Shown: one piece after another, positions 50,055-63,998 of the stretch | How the letters are laid out: every line of letters starts with the position of its first letter | Position numbering within the stretch: the first letter of the stretch is position 1 | From: JAJXWB01 sp964634325 | Lineage (GTDB): Bacteria > Pseudomonadota > Alphaproteobacteria > Rhizobiales > Beijerinckiaceae | Reading direction: 5' to 3' | NCBI GenBank assembly: GCA_964634325.1 | Contig: CAZWJF010000002.1 | Coordinates: 62,001 to 126,000, forward strand | Length of the DNA: 64,000 bases | Made by a program: the position numbers and the translations under genes | Notes under the pieces: generated by a model | Database searches by the model: none | What the model was told of the DNA's origin: nothing | What the model saw: the letters and a program-made list of their open reading frames with translations, nothing else

Positions 50055-51290
50055 TCACAGCAAACGCGTGCGGATCGTGCCGTCGATCTTGCCGAGTTCG
50101 GCGAAGACCTGCGCGCGTTCGGCGCTCGCGCCTTCGGCGTCGATCACGACGTAGCCGACATCGGCGTCGGTCTGGAGATACTGGCCGGCGATGTTGAGAT
50201 TGCGGCCGGCGAAGATCTGGTTGATGCGATTCAGCACGCCCGGCACGTTGCGATGAATGTGCACGAAGCGCGTGCCGCCGACATGCGGGGGCAGCTGCGC
50301 CTGCGGGAAGCCGACCGCGCCGAAGGTTGCGCCGGTCTCGGCGTAATCGACGAGCTTGCGCGCGACCTCTGAGCCGATGCGCTCCTGCGCCTCCTCGGTC
50401 GAGCCGCCGATATGCGGCGTGAGGATCACATTGTGCAGGCCCTGCAGGGGCGAGACGAACTTTTCCTTGTTGGAGCCCGGCTCCACAGGGAAGACGTCGA
50501 TCGCCGCGCCGCGCAGATGGCCGGACTTCAGCGCCTCGGCCAGAGCCTCGATGTCGACCACGCCGCCGCGCGCGTTGTTGATGAGATAGGCGCCCTTCTT
50601 CATCGCGCGCAGATGTTCGGCGCGGATCATGTTGCGGGTCGCCGGCGTATCAGGCACGTGCAAGGAGACGACATCGGAGATGGCGAGCAGGTCTTCGAGC
50701 GTGTCGGTCGGTTCGACATTGCCGCGCCGCAGCTTGTCGGTCAGATCGAAGAAGACGACGCGCATGCCCATCGCTTCGGCGAGTCCTGCGAGCTGGCTGC
50801 CGATATTGCCGTAGCCGACGATGCCGAGCGTCTTGCCGCGCACCTCGAACGAGCCCTCGGCCGACTTGTCCCATTCGCCCGCGTGCGCGCCGTTGGACTT
50901 GGGGAAGATGTTGCGCATCAGCATGACGATCTCGCCGATGACGAGTTCGGCGACCGAGCGCGTATTGGAGAAAGGCGCGTTGAACACGGGCACGCCGCGC
51001 TTGCGGGCCGCCGAGATGTCGACCTGATTGGTGCCGACGCTGAAACAGCCGACGGTGATGAGGTTTTCGGCCGACGCCAGAACGTCGGCCGTCAGTCGCG
51101 TGCGCGACCGGATGCCGACGATGTGCGCGCCCGCGATCGCCTTGCGCAGATCGTCGCCGTCGAGCGCTTTCGTCAGCCGTTCGACATTTTCGAAGCCGGC
51201 GCTGCGGAAGAGGTCGAGCGCGCTGTCGTTGATGTTCTCGAGCAGAAGGACGCGTAAGTCTTTGCGTTCGAGCGAAACCGGATCGATCAT
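50055..51290 (-). CDS. serA: D-3-phosphoglycerate dehydrogenase
   Basis: First enzyme of serine synthesis, 411 residues, E. coli-like type with a single C-terminal ACT domain. The NAD motif is GYGNIGSQLAGLAEAMG; catalytic Arg, Glu and His are in NNARGGVVD, DVFPVEPGSN and LTPHIGGSTEEAQ. The ACT domain occupies about residues 335-411 (FVHIHRNVPGVLNRIN), the usual serine feedback site. The RidA gene ends 4 bases from the serA stop (convergent). Confidence 0.93.
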   Translation of the reverse strand: MIDPVSLERKDLRVLLLENINDSALDLFRSAGFENVERLTKALDGDDLRKAIAGAHIVGIRSRTRLTADVLASAENLITVGCFSVGTNQVDISAARKRGVPVFNAPFSNTRSVAELVIGEIVMLMRNIFPKSNGAHAGEWDKSAEGSFEVRGKTLGIVGYGNIGSQLAGLAEAMGMRVVFFDLTDKLRRGNVEPTDTLEDLLAISDVVSLHVPDTPATRNMIRAEHLRAMKKGAYLINNARGGVVDIEALAEALKSGHLRGAAIDVFPVEPGSNKEKFVSPLQGLHNVILTPHIGGSTEEAQERIGSEVARKLVDYAETGATFGAVGFPQAQLPPHVGGTRFVHIHRNVPGVLNRINQIFAGRNLNIAGQYLQTDADVGYVVIDAEGASAERAQVFAELGKIDGTIRTRLL

Positions 51291-51311
51291 GTTTGTCTCT
51301 GGTCTTGAGGG

Positions 51312-52355
51312 TCAGGCGGCGCGCCGAATCGGCGAAATCAGGCGTTTCCACCAGGGACGGCGGAATATGCGCTCGGCGGCGGAATGTTCGATCGCGCCGC
51401 GCAATGCGGCCGCTTCTTCGCGGCCGCCGGGAATGAAGGCGTCGAACGCCGCCCAGAATTGCGCGCGGATTTCGTCGGTTTCCTGAAGAATCTCGTGGCG
51501 GGCGCCCGGCAGCAGAATCATGCGGCCCGCCTTCAGGCGATTGGCGAAGCGTTCGGTGGCGGCCGCCGAAACCACAGTGTCTTCTGCGCCGGCGACGATC
51601 AGGGTCGGCGTCGCAGTGCGGCGGGCGAATTCAGGATCGGCGAGCCGACGTGTCGCGCGCATCGCGGCGTTGACCCAGCCGATCGTCGGGCCGGCGACCG
51701 CCAGTTGCGGCGCGGCCGCGGCGATCGCCGCATTGCGGGCGTAGCGACGGGGGTCGGAGGTCAGATCGTTGCCTTCGAACGGGCGCGCCAGGCTGGAGAC
51801 GCGCTGAACGCCGGGCGCATAGGCCGCGCCAAGCCCGACCGCGTCGGCGATCTCGACGATCGCGCGGGCGCCCGGGCTGCCGCCCCGCCCCCCGATCGCG
51901 ATCATGGGGGCGACGAGCGCCAGACGGTCGAACGGCGACTCTCCAGCGTAGGCTTGCGACAGCAGAACGGTGGCGCCCATGGAGCTCGCCAGCGCGAACC
52001 ATGGGCGCGGGCAGAGGAATTGCAGCACCTGCTTGCGCAGGGATTCGAGATCGCGCTCGAAGAGAGCGAAATCGTCGATGTGTCCCTTCATCGCGTCGGG
52101 CAGTTCCCGCACCGACAGCCCCTGGCCGCGCCAGTCCATCGCCACGACCGAAAAGCCGCGTTCGACGAGTTCGCCGATGGTCTCGAAATATTTCTCGATG
52201 AATTCGCCGCGTCCGGTGAAGACGCACACCGTGCCCCGCGAGGATGGCCCGGGCGCCCAGCGCGCAATGCGCAGGAGCGCGCCGTCTTCCGCGCCCACGG
52301 CGGAGACCAGCGCGCCTGCAGGCGCTGGATTGTCCGGCGTTTCGATCAGCTCCAT
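51312..52355 (-). CDS. Alpha/beta hydrolase, lysophospholipase-like
   Basis: Serine hydrolase of 347 residues, PldB/monoacylglycerol lipase-like. FTGRGEFIEKYFETIGELVERGFSVVAMDWRGQGLS is the classic N-terminal block. The nucleophile elbow reads ASSMGA, so the first Gly of GxSxG is replaced by Ala. The acid is in AGAEDTVVS and the His in PGARHEIL. The start at 52355 begins MELIETPDN. Probably cytosolic or membrane-associated, with lysophospholipids or monoglycerides as substrates. Confidence 0.85.
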   Translation of the reverse strand: MELIETPDNPAPAGALVSAVGAEDGALLRIARWAPGPSSRGTVCVFTGRGEFIEKYFETIGELVERGFSVVAMDWRGQGLSVRELPDAMKGHIDDFALFERDLESLRKQVLQFLCPRPWFALASSMGATVLLSQAYAGESPFDRLALVAPMIAIGGRGGSPGARAIVEIADAVGLGAAYAPGVQRVSSLARPFEGNDLTSDPRRYARNAAIAAAAPQLAVAGPTIGWVNAAMRATRRLADPEFARRTATPTLIVAGAEDTVVSAAATERFANRLKAGRMILLPGARHEILQETDEIRAQFWAAFDAFIPGGREEAAALRGAIEHSAAERIFRRPWWKRLISPIRRAA

Positions 52356-52455
52356 CTGCGGCCTTTGGCGCAAGCGGTCGACACGATCGTCGGCCGCGCC
52401 GTGATTAGCGCGGCCGGCCGAAAATATCGACCCCCGAATTGCCGCCTGGATGGTT

Positions 52456-53733
52456 TCAGGCGGCTTGCGGCTGCGCAACGGGCGCCGCGTTCAGGCGCGC
52501 GCGCTCCTTGTTCGGGCGCAGCAGCCACAGGCCGAGCAGGCCGGATGCGATCAGGATCGCGCCGTTGATTTCGAAACCGTGCTGGTATCCCGCCAGCGGA
52601 GTCGCGGCCTTCTCGATCACATTGCCCATGACGAAGGCCGACAGCACGCCCGCGATCGTGTAGAGGCCGCCGTAAATCGAGATGATCGCGCCGCGCTGGC
52701 TCGTCGGCGTGAATTCGCCGAGCATCGGCGGGCACACGACATAGATCGAGCCGCAGAGGCCAGACCCGACGACGAGAAGCGCGATCATCAGCCCGCGGCT
52801 CTCCACGTGCGGCATGGCCATGAGAATCAATCCGCCGAGGACGAGCGGCGCCGCGCCGAGCACGCCGCGCGCGTAGCGGGTCGAAACGCCGCGCATCATC
52901 AGCCGCTGCGATAGCCAGCCGGTCAGAAGCACGATGGTCGCGCCGAACACCCATGGCAGGATCGAGATGAGGCCCGCCTCCTTCTGGGAATAGCCGAGGC
53001 CCTTGACGATGAACGGCGTGAACCACGTCAGGCCGATCGACAGCACCCAATAGGCGCCGAAGGTCGACAAGACCGAACCGATGAAGGTCGGCGCCGTCAG
53101 CAGCGAGGCGTAGGAGTAGCGGCGGCTGTCGTAGGCTCCAGCGGCCGTTTCGCCGACCAAGGGTCCTTCCTTGCCCATCATGAGCCAGAGAGAGACCCAG
53201 ATGAGTCCCACGACGCCCAGCGCGCCGAACGCCATGTGCCAGGAATGATTGACGATCACCCAATTCAGCGCCGGCACGGCGATGATCACGCCAAACGCCG
53301 ACCCCTGAGACAGGATGGCGGTGGGCAGGGTGCGTTTCTCGTCGGGGAACCACTTGTAGATCGCGTGGGCCGCGACGGAGAAGGCCGGCCCCTCGCCCGC
53401 GCCCAGGATGACGCGGCAGACCATCAGCGTGACGAAGCCGACCTCGCCGACCATCGGGAATTGCGAAAGGGCCCAGACGAGCGCCAGTACGACGAGAACC
53501 CAGCGCGTCTCGACGCGGTTGATCACGAAGCCGACGACGATCGCCGAAATCGAGAACAGGAAGAAGAAGGAAGAGCCGAGCAGTCCGAACTGGCTCGGGT
53601 GAAGGTTGAGATCCTGCATGATCGGCACGCCGGCGAGCCCGACGACGATCTTGTCCGCAAAATTCACGACCATGTAGAGAAAGAGCAGGAACGTGATTTT
53701 CCACGCGCCTTTCGGCGTCGGCTGTGCGGCCAT
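52456..53733 (-). CDS. MFS transporter, anion:cation symporter-like
   Basis: Twelve-helix transporter of 425 residues. The N-terminal FLLFLYMVVNFADKIVVGLAGVPIMQDL with a buried Asp-Lys pair, RVILGAGEGPAFSVAAHAIYKWFPDEKR and LSQGSAFGV are typical of the ACS/hexuronate-glucarate transporter group. Organic acids or sugar acids are therefore the likely cargo. The start at 53733 follows GACGAGGAACCCG. A long upstream frame extension overlaps the leader of the Hsp20 gene and is rejected. Confidence 0.87.
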   Translation of the reverse strand: MAAQPTPKGAWKITFLLFLYMVVNFADKIVVGLAGVPIMQDLNLHPSQFGLLGSSFFFLFSISAIVVGFVINRVETRWVLVVLALVWALSQFPMVGEVGFVTLMVCRVILGAGEGPAFSVAAHAIYKWFPDEKRTLPTAILSQGSAFGVIIAVPALNWVIVNHSWHMAFGALGVVGLIWVSLWLMMGKEGPLVGETAAGAYDSRRYSYASLLTAPTFIGSVLSTFGAYWVLSIGLTWFTPFIVKGLGYSQKEAGLISILPWVFGATIVLLTGWLSQRLMMRGVSTRYARGVLGAAPLVLGGLILMAMPHVESRGLMIALLVVGSGLCGSIYVVCPPMLGEFTPTSQRGAIISIYGGLYTIAGVLSAFVMGNVIEKAATPLAGYQHGFEINGAILIASGLLGLWLLRPNKERARLNAAPVAQPQAA

Positions 53734-53922
53734 CGGGTTCCTCGTCGGGCTTCGCGTTTCGTCCGGGCGGCCCTGTTGACCGGGCCTGAGCGGAAGCTTG
53801 CCCGATCCCGGGCCACAAGCAAAGCGAATTGACCGGAGGCCTCTTGCGCGGGCGAAAACCGTCCCCACATCCCTCGACGACGCGGGCCAATTCCGGACGC
53901 GTCCCCAGCCCGGCGCTCTACG

Positions 53923-53972
53923 GCCGGATCATCCGGCGCAGAGGCCGCATGTCGCTCACTGGAGGATATGCT
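53923..53972 (+). promoter_or_regulatory. ROSE-type RNA thermometer in the Hsp20 leader
   Basis: The 3' hairpin pairs GCATGTCGCTC (53947-53957) with GGAGGATATGC (53961-53971) across a 3-nt loop, masking the SD GGAGG directly before the ATG. It contains the ROSE hallmark U-Y-G-C-U opposite the SD, including a G53954-G53964 apposition, a C-A and a U-G, which is the known weak noncanonical core that melts at heat shock. A second hairpin GCCGGA-TCA-TCCGGC lies just upstream (53923-53937). The transcription start was not located; nothing else was seen in the 239-base gap. Confidence 0.85.
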
Positions 53973-54428
53973 ATGCGTACATTCGATCTTTCCCCGCTCT
54001 ACCGCTCCACTGTCGGATTCGACCGCCTGTTTTCGATGCTCGATCAGGCCGCCGGCGCAGAGCCGACGTCTTATCCGCCTTACAATATCGAGCGCACGGG
54101 CGAGAACGCCTACCGCATCACGGTCGCCGTCGCCGGCTTCGCCGAGAACGAGCTGACCATCGAGGCGCGCGAGAACACCCTGACCATTCGCGGCTCCAAG
54201 GCCGTCGTCGAGGGCGAGCCGAAGAACGAAGTCCTTTACCAGGGCATCGCGGCGCGGGCCTTCGAGCGTCGTTTCCAACTCGCCGATCATGTGCAGGCGA
54301 CCGGCGCCAAGCTCGAAAACGGGTTGTTGCACGTCGACCTCGTGCGCGAAATTCCCGAGGCGCAGAAGCCGCGCGAGATTCCGATCGGCGGCGGCCAGCC
54401 GCGGGTCGTCGAGGCGAAAGCGGCGTAA
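53973..54428 (+). CDS. Small heat-shock protein, Hsp20/IbpA class
   Basis: ATP-independent holdase chaperone of 151 residues, class A rhizobial sHsp. The alpha-crystallin domain runs from about residue 35 to 130 (YPPYNIERTGENAYRITVAVAGF..., FERRFQLADHVQATGAKLENGLLHVDL), with the conserved A-x-x-x-N-G-L motif. The C-terminal tail carries an IPI motif (EIPIGG), needed for oligomer assembly. The start at 53973 follows GGAGG within the ROSE hairpin. A perfect intrinsic terminator ends the gene, so it is monocistronic. Confidence 0.95.
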   Translation: MRTFDLSPLYRSTVGFDRLFSMLDQAAGAEPTSYPPYNIERTGENAYRITVAVAGFAENELTIEARENTLTIRGSKAVVEGEPKNEVLYQGIAARAFERRFQLADHVQATGAKLENGLLHVDLVREIPEAQKPREIPIGGGQPRVVEAKAA

Positions 54429-54448
54429 TCGGTCGAGTTCACAAATGG

Positions 54449-54478
54449 AAAGGGCGTCCGAGAGGACGCCCTTTTGTT
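54449..54478 (+). terminator. Intrinsic terminator of the Hsp20 gene
   Basis: AAAGGGCGTCC-GAGA-GGACGCCCTTT (perfect 11-bp stem, GAGA loop) then TGTTTG, 20 bases after the stop. The A-run on the left side means it may also end the opposing gene's transcript. Confidence 0.9.
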
Positions 54479-54482
54479 TGGG

Positions 54483-55430
54483 TCAATATGAAATCCCGCT
54501 CGAGGGAGTCGGCTCAGCATCCGCCGGCTTCGGCTTTTCGGCCGGCGGCGGGGCGGCGTTCGCCTGCGGCGCGACCGGTTGAACGCGCGGCCCGATGTCC
54601 GCCGGCTTGTCGGCCGGCGGCGGTTTGTCGGTCGACGGCGACCTGGCGGGCGCATCGGCCTTCGGCTCGGGGGCCAGCACAGGTTTTTCGACAGGCGCTG
54701 GCTGCGCGGGGGCGGTCGCCTGCACATCGACCGGCGCGGTCTTCGGCGCTTCGGCGGCCGCAGGCGGCTTGGCGTCGGGCGCCAGCGGCGGCGGCGCTTC
54801 AGTCGCCGGTTTCACGTCGCTGGTCGCCTTCGCCTGCGGTTGCGGCGTCGGAGCGGCCGGGGCCTGCGTCGCTTCAGACGGCGCCGGCGGTTTGGGCGCC
54901 ATCTCCGGCGCAGCCTGTTTGCGCACGGCGGTCTGCCTATGCGTCTGGCGCTTGGCCTTCGGCTTGTGCGGCGTCCCGGGCCGGCCCGTCAGGTCCGACT
55001 CCGCCAGGGGGCGCCCGTCGATAGCGCCGTCGATCGCAAGCCCCTCCGGGGCGGAGCGCTCGACGTAGCGCTCCGGCGCAGCGCGGCCGATCGACACGAC
55101 GCGCACCAGCGCGCCGCTATAGCCGTCGATCACGAAGCGCGTGCGCCGGCCACGGGCGTCCTCGCCGAGCGCGACGATATTTTCGCCCGAAAGGCGAGGC
55201 GCTGCGACCAGGCGATAGCCGCGCGACCGCAAGATGTTGCGCACGACGTTCGGCGGGATCATCCGATCGTCGACAAAGTCGTCATCCTGCTCGAAGACCT
55301 GCGGCGGCCCCGCCCAGACGCCCCAGGGGGCGATGAACTGCGCGGCGGCGGGCTGCGTCGCCGCGAGGGCGACGCCGACTGCGACCGTCGCCACAGCGAG
55401 CGTCGTCCCGCGAAAACTCGGATAGCGCAT
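54483..55430 (-). CDS. Secreted protein with Pro/Ala-rich tail, function unknown
   Basis: A 315-residue exported protein. A signal peptide (about residues 1-31, ending AAAQF) is followed by a small folded part (about 45-115: IPPNVVRNILRSRGYRLVAAPRL, then ALGEDARGRRTRFVIDGYSGALV), which resembles a PepSY-like unit. The remaining 200 residues are low-complexity Pro, Ala and Lys, with repeated PAP/KPP/APAA patterns, probably an extended periplasmic or wall-spanning linker. AGGAGTACCC precedes the ATG. Similar proteins are common in Bradyrhizobium relatives without known function. Confidence 0.75.
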   Translation of the reverse strand: MRYPSFRGTTLAVATVAVGVALAATQPAAAQFIAPWGVWAGPPQVFEQDDDFVDDRMIPPNVVRNILRSRGYRLVAAPRLSGENIVALGEDARGRRTRFVIDGYSGALVRVVSIGRAAPERYVERSAPEGLAIDGAIDGRPLAESDLTGRPGTPHKPKAKRQTHRQTAVRKQAAPEMAPKPPAPSEATQAPAAPTPQPQAKATSDVKPATEAPPPLAPDAKPPAAAEAPKTAPVDVQATAPAQPAPVEKPVLAPEPKADAPARSPSTDKPPPADKPADIGPRVQPVAPQANAAPPPAEKPKPADAEPTPSSGISY

Positions 55431-55527
55431 GGGTACTCCTGTCTCAGGCGCGATAATCCCAGCCTTTCGGCAAATTACGGAGAGAAATTGGCGCAAAGCG
55501 CCCCATTCGACGGCGGGGCCCGAAATT

Positions 55528-56592
55528 TCAGGCGTCGCGGCCGATAGCTAGAAGCCGCGCGACCGCCTCCGGCGGCGTCGCGAAGGAGGGAATGAGACGG
55601 ACGAAAACCTCGTCCGGTCCGGGTCGTTCGGCAGGATTCAGCGCCCGGGGCGTCCAGAGGTGATAGCGCGATCCGGCGGCGGACCACGCCTCGTGGACGC
55701 GGCGCGGCACGACGGCGAAAACTTCATTGACCTGGCGTGGCCAGGGCAGCCGCGCGCCTGCGATCTCGGCGAGGCCCGTCTCGAGTTCGGCGGCGCGGGC
55801 GTTGGCGGCGCGGGCGAGGTCGAGCCACAGGCCGCCGTCGAGGTAGGCGAGCATCTGCGCCCCGAGCAGACGGCCCTTGGATAGCGTATGGCCGCCGCGC
55901 TTGCGGCGGTAGGCGAAGTCCTGCGCTTTTCCCTTGTCGAAGAAGATCACGGCCTCGCAGGCGAGCGCGCCGTTCTTGGTCGCTCCGAACGACAGGACGT
56001 CGACGCCGGCCTTCCAGCTCATCTCCGCCGGCGAACAGCCGAGCGCCGCGAGAGCGTTGGCGAAACGCGCCCCGTCCATGTGCACGGAGAGGCCGGCGGC
56101 GTGGGCCGCCCCGGAGAGGTCGGCCAGTTCGTCGCGCGTATAGACGGTTCCGCATTCGGTCGCCTGCGACAGCGACAGCGCCATCGGCTGCACCTGTTTG
56201 ACCACGCCGCGCGGCATCAACGCCAGCGCGTCCGCCAAAGCGTCGGGCGTGAGCTTTCCTCCGTCGCCCGGCAGACCGACCAGTTTGGCTCCGGCAGCGA
56301 AAAATTCGGGCGCACCGCATTCGTCTGCGGCGATATGCGCGAATTGGTGGCAGAGCGCCGCGCCCCACGGCGCCAGCGCGCTGGACAGGGCAAGCGCGTT
56401 GGCCGCCGTCCCCGTCGCAACGAGGAAGGCGGAGACGTCGGTCTCGAACAGCCGGGCCAGCGCCTGCTCGGCCCTGCGCGACCACTCATCCGCGCCATAG
56501 GCGGCCGCCGATCCGCGATTGGCTGCGACGAGCGCTTCCAGAATCCTGGGATGCGCCCCGCTGGCGTTGTCGCTGGTAAAATCCAGATCCAT
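55528..56592 (-). CDS. Low-specificity L-threonine aldolase family protein
   Basis: PLP enzyme (fold type I) of 354 residues that cleaves L-threonine or allo-threonine to glycine and acetaldehyde. FTSDNASGAHPRILEAL is the family start, DGARFANALA carries the PLP-contacting Asp, and SFGATKNGAL holds Lys206, the Schiff-base lysine. The C-terminal part has PRALNPAERPGPDEVFVRLIPSF-like sequence. The family also includes phenylserine aldolases. It is divergent from gltB with a 409-base gap. Confidence 0.9.
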   Translation of the reverse strand: MDLDFTSDNASGAHPRILEALVAANRGSAAAYGADEWSRRAEQALARLFETDVSAFLVATGTAANALALSSALAPWGAALCHQFAHIAADECGAPEFFAAGAKLVGLPGDGGKLTPDALADALALMPRGVVKQVQPMALSLSQATECGTVYTRDELADLSGAAHAAGLSVHMDGARFANALAALGCSPAEMSWKAGVDVLSFGATKNGALACEAVIFFDKGKAQDFAYRRKRGGHTLSKGRLLGAQMLAYLDGGLWLDLARAANARAAELETGLAEIAGARLPWPRQVNEVFAVVPRRVHEAWSAAGSRYHLWTPRALNPAERPGPDEVFVRLIPSFATPPEAVARLLAIGRDA

Positions 56593-57001
56593 GCGCGTTT
56601 TTGGACATCGGCGGCCGCCGTGGCAAGCGCGGACGGATTATTTCACCGCGTCGAACCCGGATTTCCGGTCCTTGCCCGGAACGCCCTCCATGCGCAATTT
56701 TCCGTTCGATTCCGCGCGCCGCCGCTTGTCTTGGGCGGTCAAATCTGCAAGTGTTTTCCGCCGCCATTAGGACAGCGATGCTGACCATTTGGCGCGACCC
56801 GTGGAACCGCCGTTGGCCCAAAGCCTGCTACGTCCGAAAAGGCGTGACGGAAACGCGCGGTCGTGTCACAGACGCGGCGCAGTGGAGCGAGCGATGAACG
56901 AGGCGAGGATGCGCAGAGACAGGCGAAAACCGGGGACAGCCCGCCCCGGCGCGCGTGCGCCGATCCTGTTCCCGCAACGCTGACGACCAAGGAATTCCGC
57001 C
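56593..57001. other. Intergenic region between threonine aldolase and gltB
   Basis: No convincing gene or promoter was recognised here, apart from a possible 29-codon leader peptide at 56894-56983. The stretch must carry the gltB promoter and the threonine aldolase promoter. No clear sigma70 or sigma54 boxes were seen. Confidence 0.5.
56894..56983 (+). CDS. Possible 29-residue Arg-rich leader peptide before gltB
   Basis: ATG with GGAG seven bases upstream opens a 29-codon frame that ends 18 bases before the gltB start. The peptide is highly basic (about nine Arg). Placement suggests a leader, but the composition is also what random GC-rich DNA gives, so support is weak. Confidence 0.25.
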   Translation: MNEARMRRDRRKPGTARPGARAPILFPQR

Positions 57002-61651
<4,650 letters not shown>

Positions 61652-61656
61652 GCGCG

Positions 61657-62277
61657 ATGCGCGTCTACGGCGACCTCGCTTCGGGCAATTGCCTGAAGGT
61701 CAAGTATACGGCGGACCATCTCGGCCTGCCGTACGACTGGATTCCAGTCGACCTGAAGAAGGGCGAAACGCGCACGAAGAGCTTTCTGGCGAAGAATCCC
61801 TATGGCGAGGTTCCCGTGGTCGAGTTCGACGACGGGCGCACGCTGGCGCAATCGAACGCGATCATCCGCTATCTCGCGCGCGACAGCGAACTCTTGCCGA
61901 CGGATTCGTTCGAGCAGGCCAAAGTCGACCAGTGGATGTTCTGGGAGCAGTACAGCCACGAGCCTTACGTTGCGGTCGCGCGGTTTCAGATGGTCTATCT
62001 CGGCAAGAAGTTCGACGAGCGCGAAGCGCGAGTCGTGGAGCGCGGCGAGAGAGCGCTCGGCGTGCTCGAAGAAGCTCTGTCCGGCCGAACCTATCTCGTC
62101 GGCGACCGGTTGAGCGTCGCCGACATCGCGCTCGTCGCCTACACGCGTCTTGCGCACGAGGGCGGTTTCGTCCTGTCGCATCGCCCGGCGATCCGAAAAT
62201 GGATCGCGCAATGCGAGCGCGATCTGAACATTTCTGAAAACATCAAGGCCGCCGCTGGCGGCGCCAGACACGGATAA
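61657..62277 (+). CDS. Glutathione S-transferase family protein
   Basis: Cytosolic GST-fold protein of 206 residues. The thioredoxin-like domain (1-78) has YGDLASGNCLKVKYTADHLGL with Ser9/Cys12 at the glutathione-activating position, and NPYGEVPVVEFDDGRTLAQSNAIIRYLA with the cis-Pro and the Glu/Gln-Ser glutathione contact. The helical domain (90-200) ends with GDRLSVADIALVAYTRLA. It lies 5 bases after gltB and 5 bases before gltD, clearly inside the operon. A link with glutamate synthesis is unknown. Confidence 0.92.
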   Translation: MRVYGDLASGNCLKVKYTADHLGLPYDWIPVDLKKGETRTKSFLAKNPYGEVPVVEFDDGRTLAQSNAIIRYLARDSELLPTDSFEQAKVDQWMFWEQYSHEPYVAVARFQMVYLGKKFDEREARVVERGERALGVLEEALSGRTYLVGDRLSVADIALVAYTRLAHEGGFVLSHRPAIRKWIAQCERDLNISENIKAAAGGARHG

Positions 62278-62282
62278 GACCC

Positions 62283-63701
<1,419 letters not shown>

Positions 63702-63722
63702 ATGCGCTGTCACGGAAACAAG

Positions 63723-63757
63723 AAAACGCCGCGATCCCGTCGCGGCGTTTTTGTTTG
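63723..63757 (+). terminator. Bidirectional intrinsic terminator after gltD
   Basis: AAAACGCCGCGA-TCCCG-TCGCGGCGTTTTT with a 12-bp stem, then TGTTTG. The A-run on the left makes it work for the convergent L,D-transpeptidase gene too. Confidence 0.92.
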
Positions 63758-63770
63758 TGGAACCAGAGGA

Positions 63771-63998
63771 TCAGCGCAGCACGACGACCTTCGTTCCGAC
63801 GCGAACGCGTTCGTAGAGGTCCTCGACATCGGCGTTGAGCATGCGGATGCAGCCGGAAGAGACCGCATGGCCGATCGTCCAGGGTTCGTTCGAGCCGTGG
63901 ATGCGGAACATCGTGTCGCGATTGCCCGAATAGAGGTACATGGCGCGCGCGCCGAGCGGGTTTTCGAGGCCGCCCGCCATGTGGCGCGGCAGATCAGG
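63771..63998 (-). CDS. L,D-transpeptidase (YkuD), N-terminus beyond window
   Basis: C-terminal 76 residues of a periplasmic YkuD enzyme that makes 3-3 peptidoglycan cross-links or attaches proteins to peptidoglycan. The catalytic block is complete: the His of RIHGSNEPWTIG and SSGCIRMLNADVEDLY with the nucleophile Cys. PLGARAMYLYSGNRDTMF before it is typical of rhizobial YkuD proteins. The frame continues off the window end (minus-strand upstream), so the signal peptide and start are not seen. Confidence 0.93.
   Translation of the reverse strand, partial: PDLPRHMAGGLENPLGARAMYLYSGNRDTMFRIHGSNEPWTIGHAVSSGCIRMLNADVEDLYERVRVGTKVVVLR

Noticed and set aside
53829..53972. An upstream extension of the Hsp20 gene starting at 53829
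   Set aside because: It runs through the ROSE hairpin and gives a non-homologous N-terminus; the ATG at 53973 has the masked SD expected for this gene class.
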